A stretch of DNA of 6,253 nt from Nitrospirota bacterium (lineage in GTDB: Bacteria > Nitrospirota > Thermodesulfovibrionia > Thermodesulfovibrionales > Dissulfurispiraceae). A model generated the notes under the pieces. That model was not told the origin of the DNA and did no database searches. It saw only the letters and a list, made by a program, of their open reading frames with translations. The translations under genes and the position numbers were made by a program. Shown one piece after another: positions 5,722 through 6,253 of the stretch. Each line of letters opens with the position of its first letter. Position 1 is the stretch's first letter. The stretch covers positions 1-6,253 of the forward strand of contig JACREW010000012.1 of assembly GCA_016212685.1 (NCBI GenBank), in the 5' to 3' direction.

Positions 5722-6253
5722 ATTTTATGTGGCATGTGAAACATAATGCGCTTCCCGAATTTGACTTCCTTAAAAAAGAACCCCTGCTTGGATCATGAGG
5801 GTCGTGGCAGGAAATGCATTCAACCCTGCCGCTATCTAACTTTACATCACTCCATCCCTTCTGGGTGTCAGGTGGCGTATTAAAAGCAGGATCCTGCGCC
5901 GCAGTGGGATATGTATTTGAGATGGGATGATGCATATTGAGATTTAAAGGTTGTGTTGGATTCTGTCCGAAAAGCCGCAAGTTATTATCACTGGTCCAGT
6001 GGCATCTATTACAATTGGGGTTTGATGTTGTATCGGGTATGCTGCCAGCACCTGGACCGTTAATCAAATCATGCATTTTATTGTTTGCATTGACGCCGTC
6101 ATGGCAGCTAAAACACACAAGGGAACGGGGATTGGGAGTAGCAGGACACGATGTATTCATAGTCGGGCTTGAATAAGGCGTGAAGGTGCTTGTAGTAGTC
6201 TGCCTGTTCCATAAAGGTTTTAACCCTGCATTTGAAAAATGAGGGGTATGGCA
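5720..6253 (-). CDS. Multihaem c-type cytochrome with paired CXXCH motifs, 5'-truncated by the window edge
   Basis: This is a periplasmic or cell-surface electron carrier with covalently attached haems. The frame is open to the window edge, so the ATG at 6160 is internal. The visible 177 residues hold four complete haem-binding motifs: CFSCH (47-51), CNRCH (81-85), CISCH (146-150) and CFTCH (171-175). The first two visible residues are Cys-His followed by TPH, evidently the end of a fifth CXXCH cut by the edge. Scattered histidines such as His-His at 108-109 could be distal ligands. The pattern CISCHDPH followed by LCFTCH is characteristic of doubled-CXXCH cytochromes of anaerobic respirers. 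The last motif ends two residues before the stop. The signal peptide and further haems should lie upstream, outside the window. The electron-transfer partner is unknown. The receiver gene follows closely in the same orientation. Confidence 0.88.
   Translation of the reverse strand, partial: CHTPHFSNAGLKPLWNRQTTTSTFTPYSSPTMNTSCPATPNPRSLVCFSCHDGVNANNKMHDLINGPGAGSIPDTTSNPNCNRCHWTSDNNLRLFGQNPTQPLNLNMHHPISNTYPTAAQDPAFNTPPDTQKGWSDVKLDSGRVECISCHDPHDPSRGSFLRKSNSGSALCFTCHIK

Noticed and set aside
5937..6176. 79-codon plus-strand ORF over the cytochrome
   Set aside because: It is antisense to a frame with four intact CXXCH motifs that runs to the window edge.

Overview
The window looks like a chromosomal piece of a Gram-negative, probably anaerobic or microaerophilic bacterium of moderate G+C. 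An outer-membrane efflux channel implies an outer membrane, and a multihaem c-type cytochrome implies extracytoplasmic electron transfer. Gene style (abundant ATA and AAA codons, tight gene packing, short 7-8 bp tandem arrays at gene edges) is reminiscent of Nitrospirota or Desulfobacterota genomes. That placement is an impression, not a demonstrated assignment.

Layout, left to right. (1) 1-1959, plus strand: the 3' part of uroporphyrinogen-III synthase (hemD, possibly the C-terminal half of a cobA-hemD fusion), followed after 3 bp by an intact larC, the nickel-inserting enzyme of nickel-pincer cofactor synthesis. (2) 1960-2193: a gap largely filled by a 163-bp element with 30-bp imperfect inverted ends (1954-2116), whose left end covers the larC stop codon, then a short leader with a 13-bp direct repeat. 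(3) 2194-5330, plus strand: a three-gene efflux operon encoding a TolC-type outer-membrane channel, a MacA/HlyD-type periplasmic adaptor and a MacB/LolD-type ABC ATPase. (4) 5343-6253, minus strand, converging on the efflux operon: a 5'-truncated multihaem cytochrome c with paired CXXCH motifs, followed after 8 bp by a stand-alone CheY-like receiver protein.

The channel, adaptor and ATPase would form a tripartite export machine, but the FtsX/MacB-type membrane permease expected after the ATPase is absent. About ten permease-like codons overlap the ATPase stop before the sequence switches to the convergent receiver gene. This suggests a deletion, rearrangement or assembly join near 5330-5350.

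The other notable signal is a set of three very short tandem arrays: a 7-bp unit inside hemD, and two related 8-bp units in opposite orientation at the adaptor/ATPase junction. They add residues to the encoded proteins, and one supplies the apparent ribosome-binding site of the ATPase gene. I found no wholly new system. The junction, the arrays and the inverted-repeat element are the points worth following.
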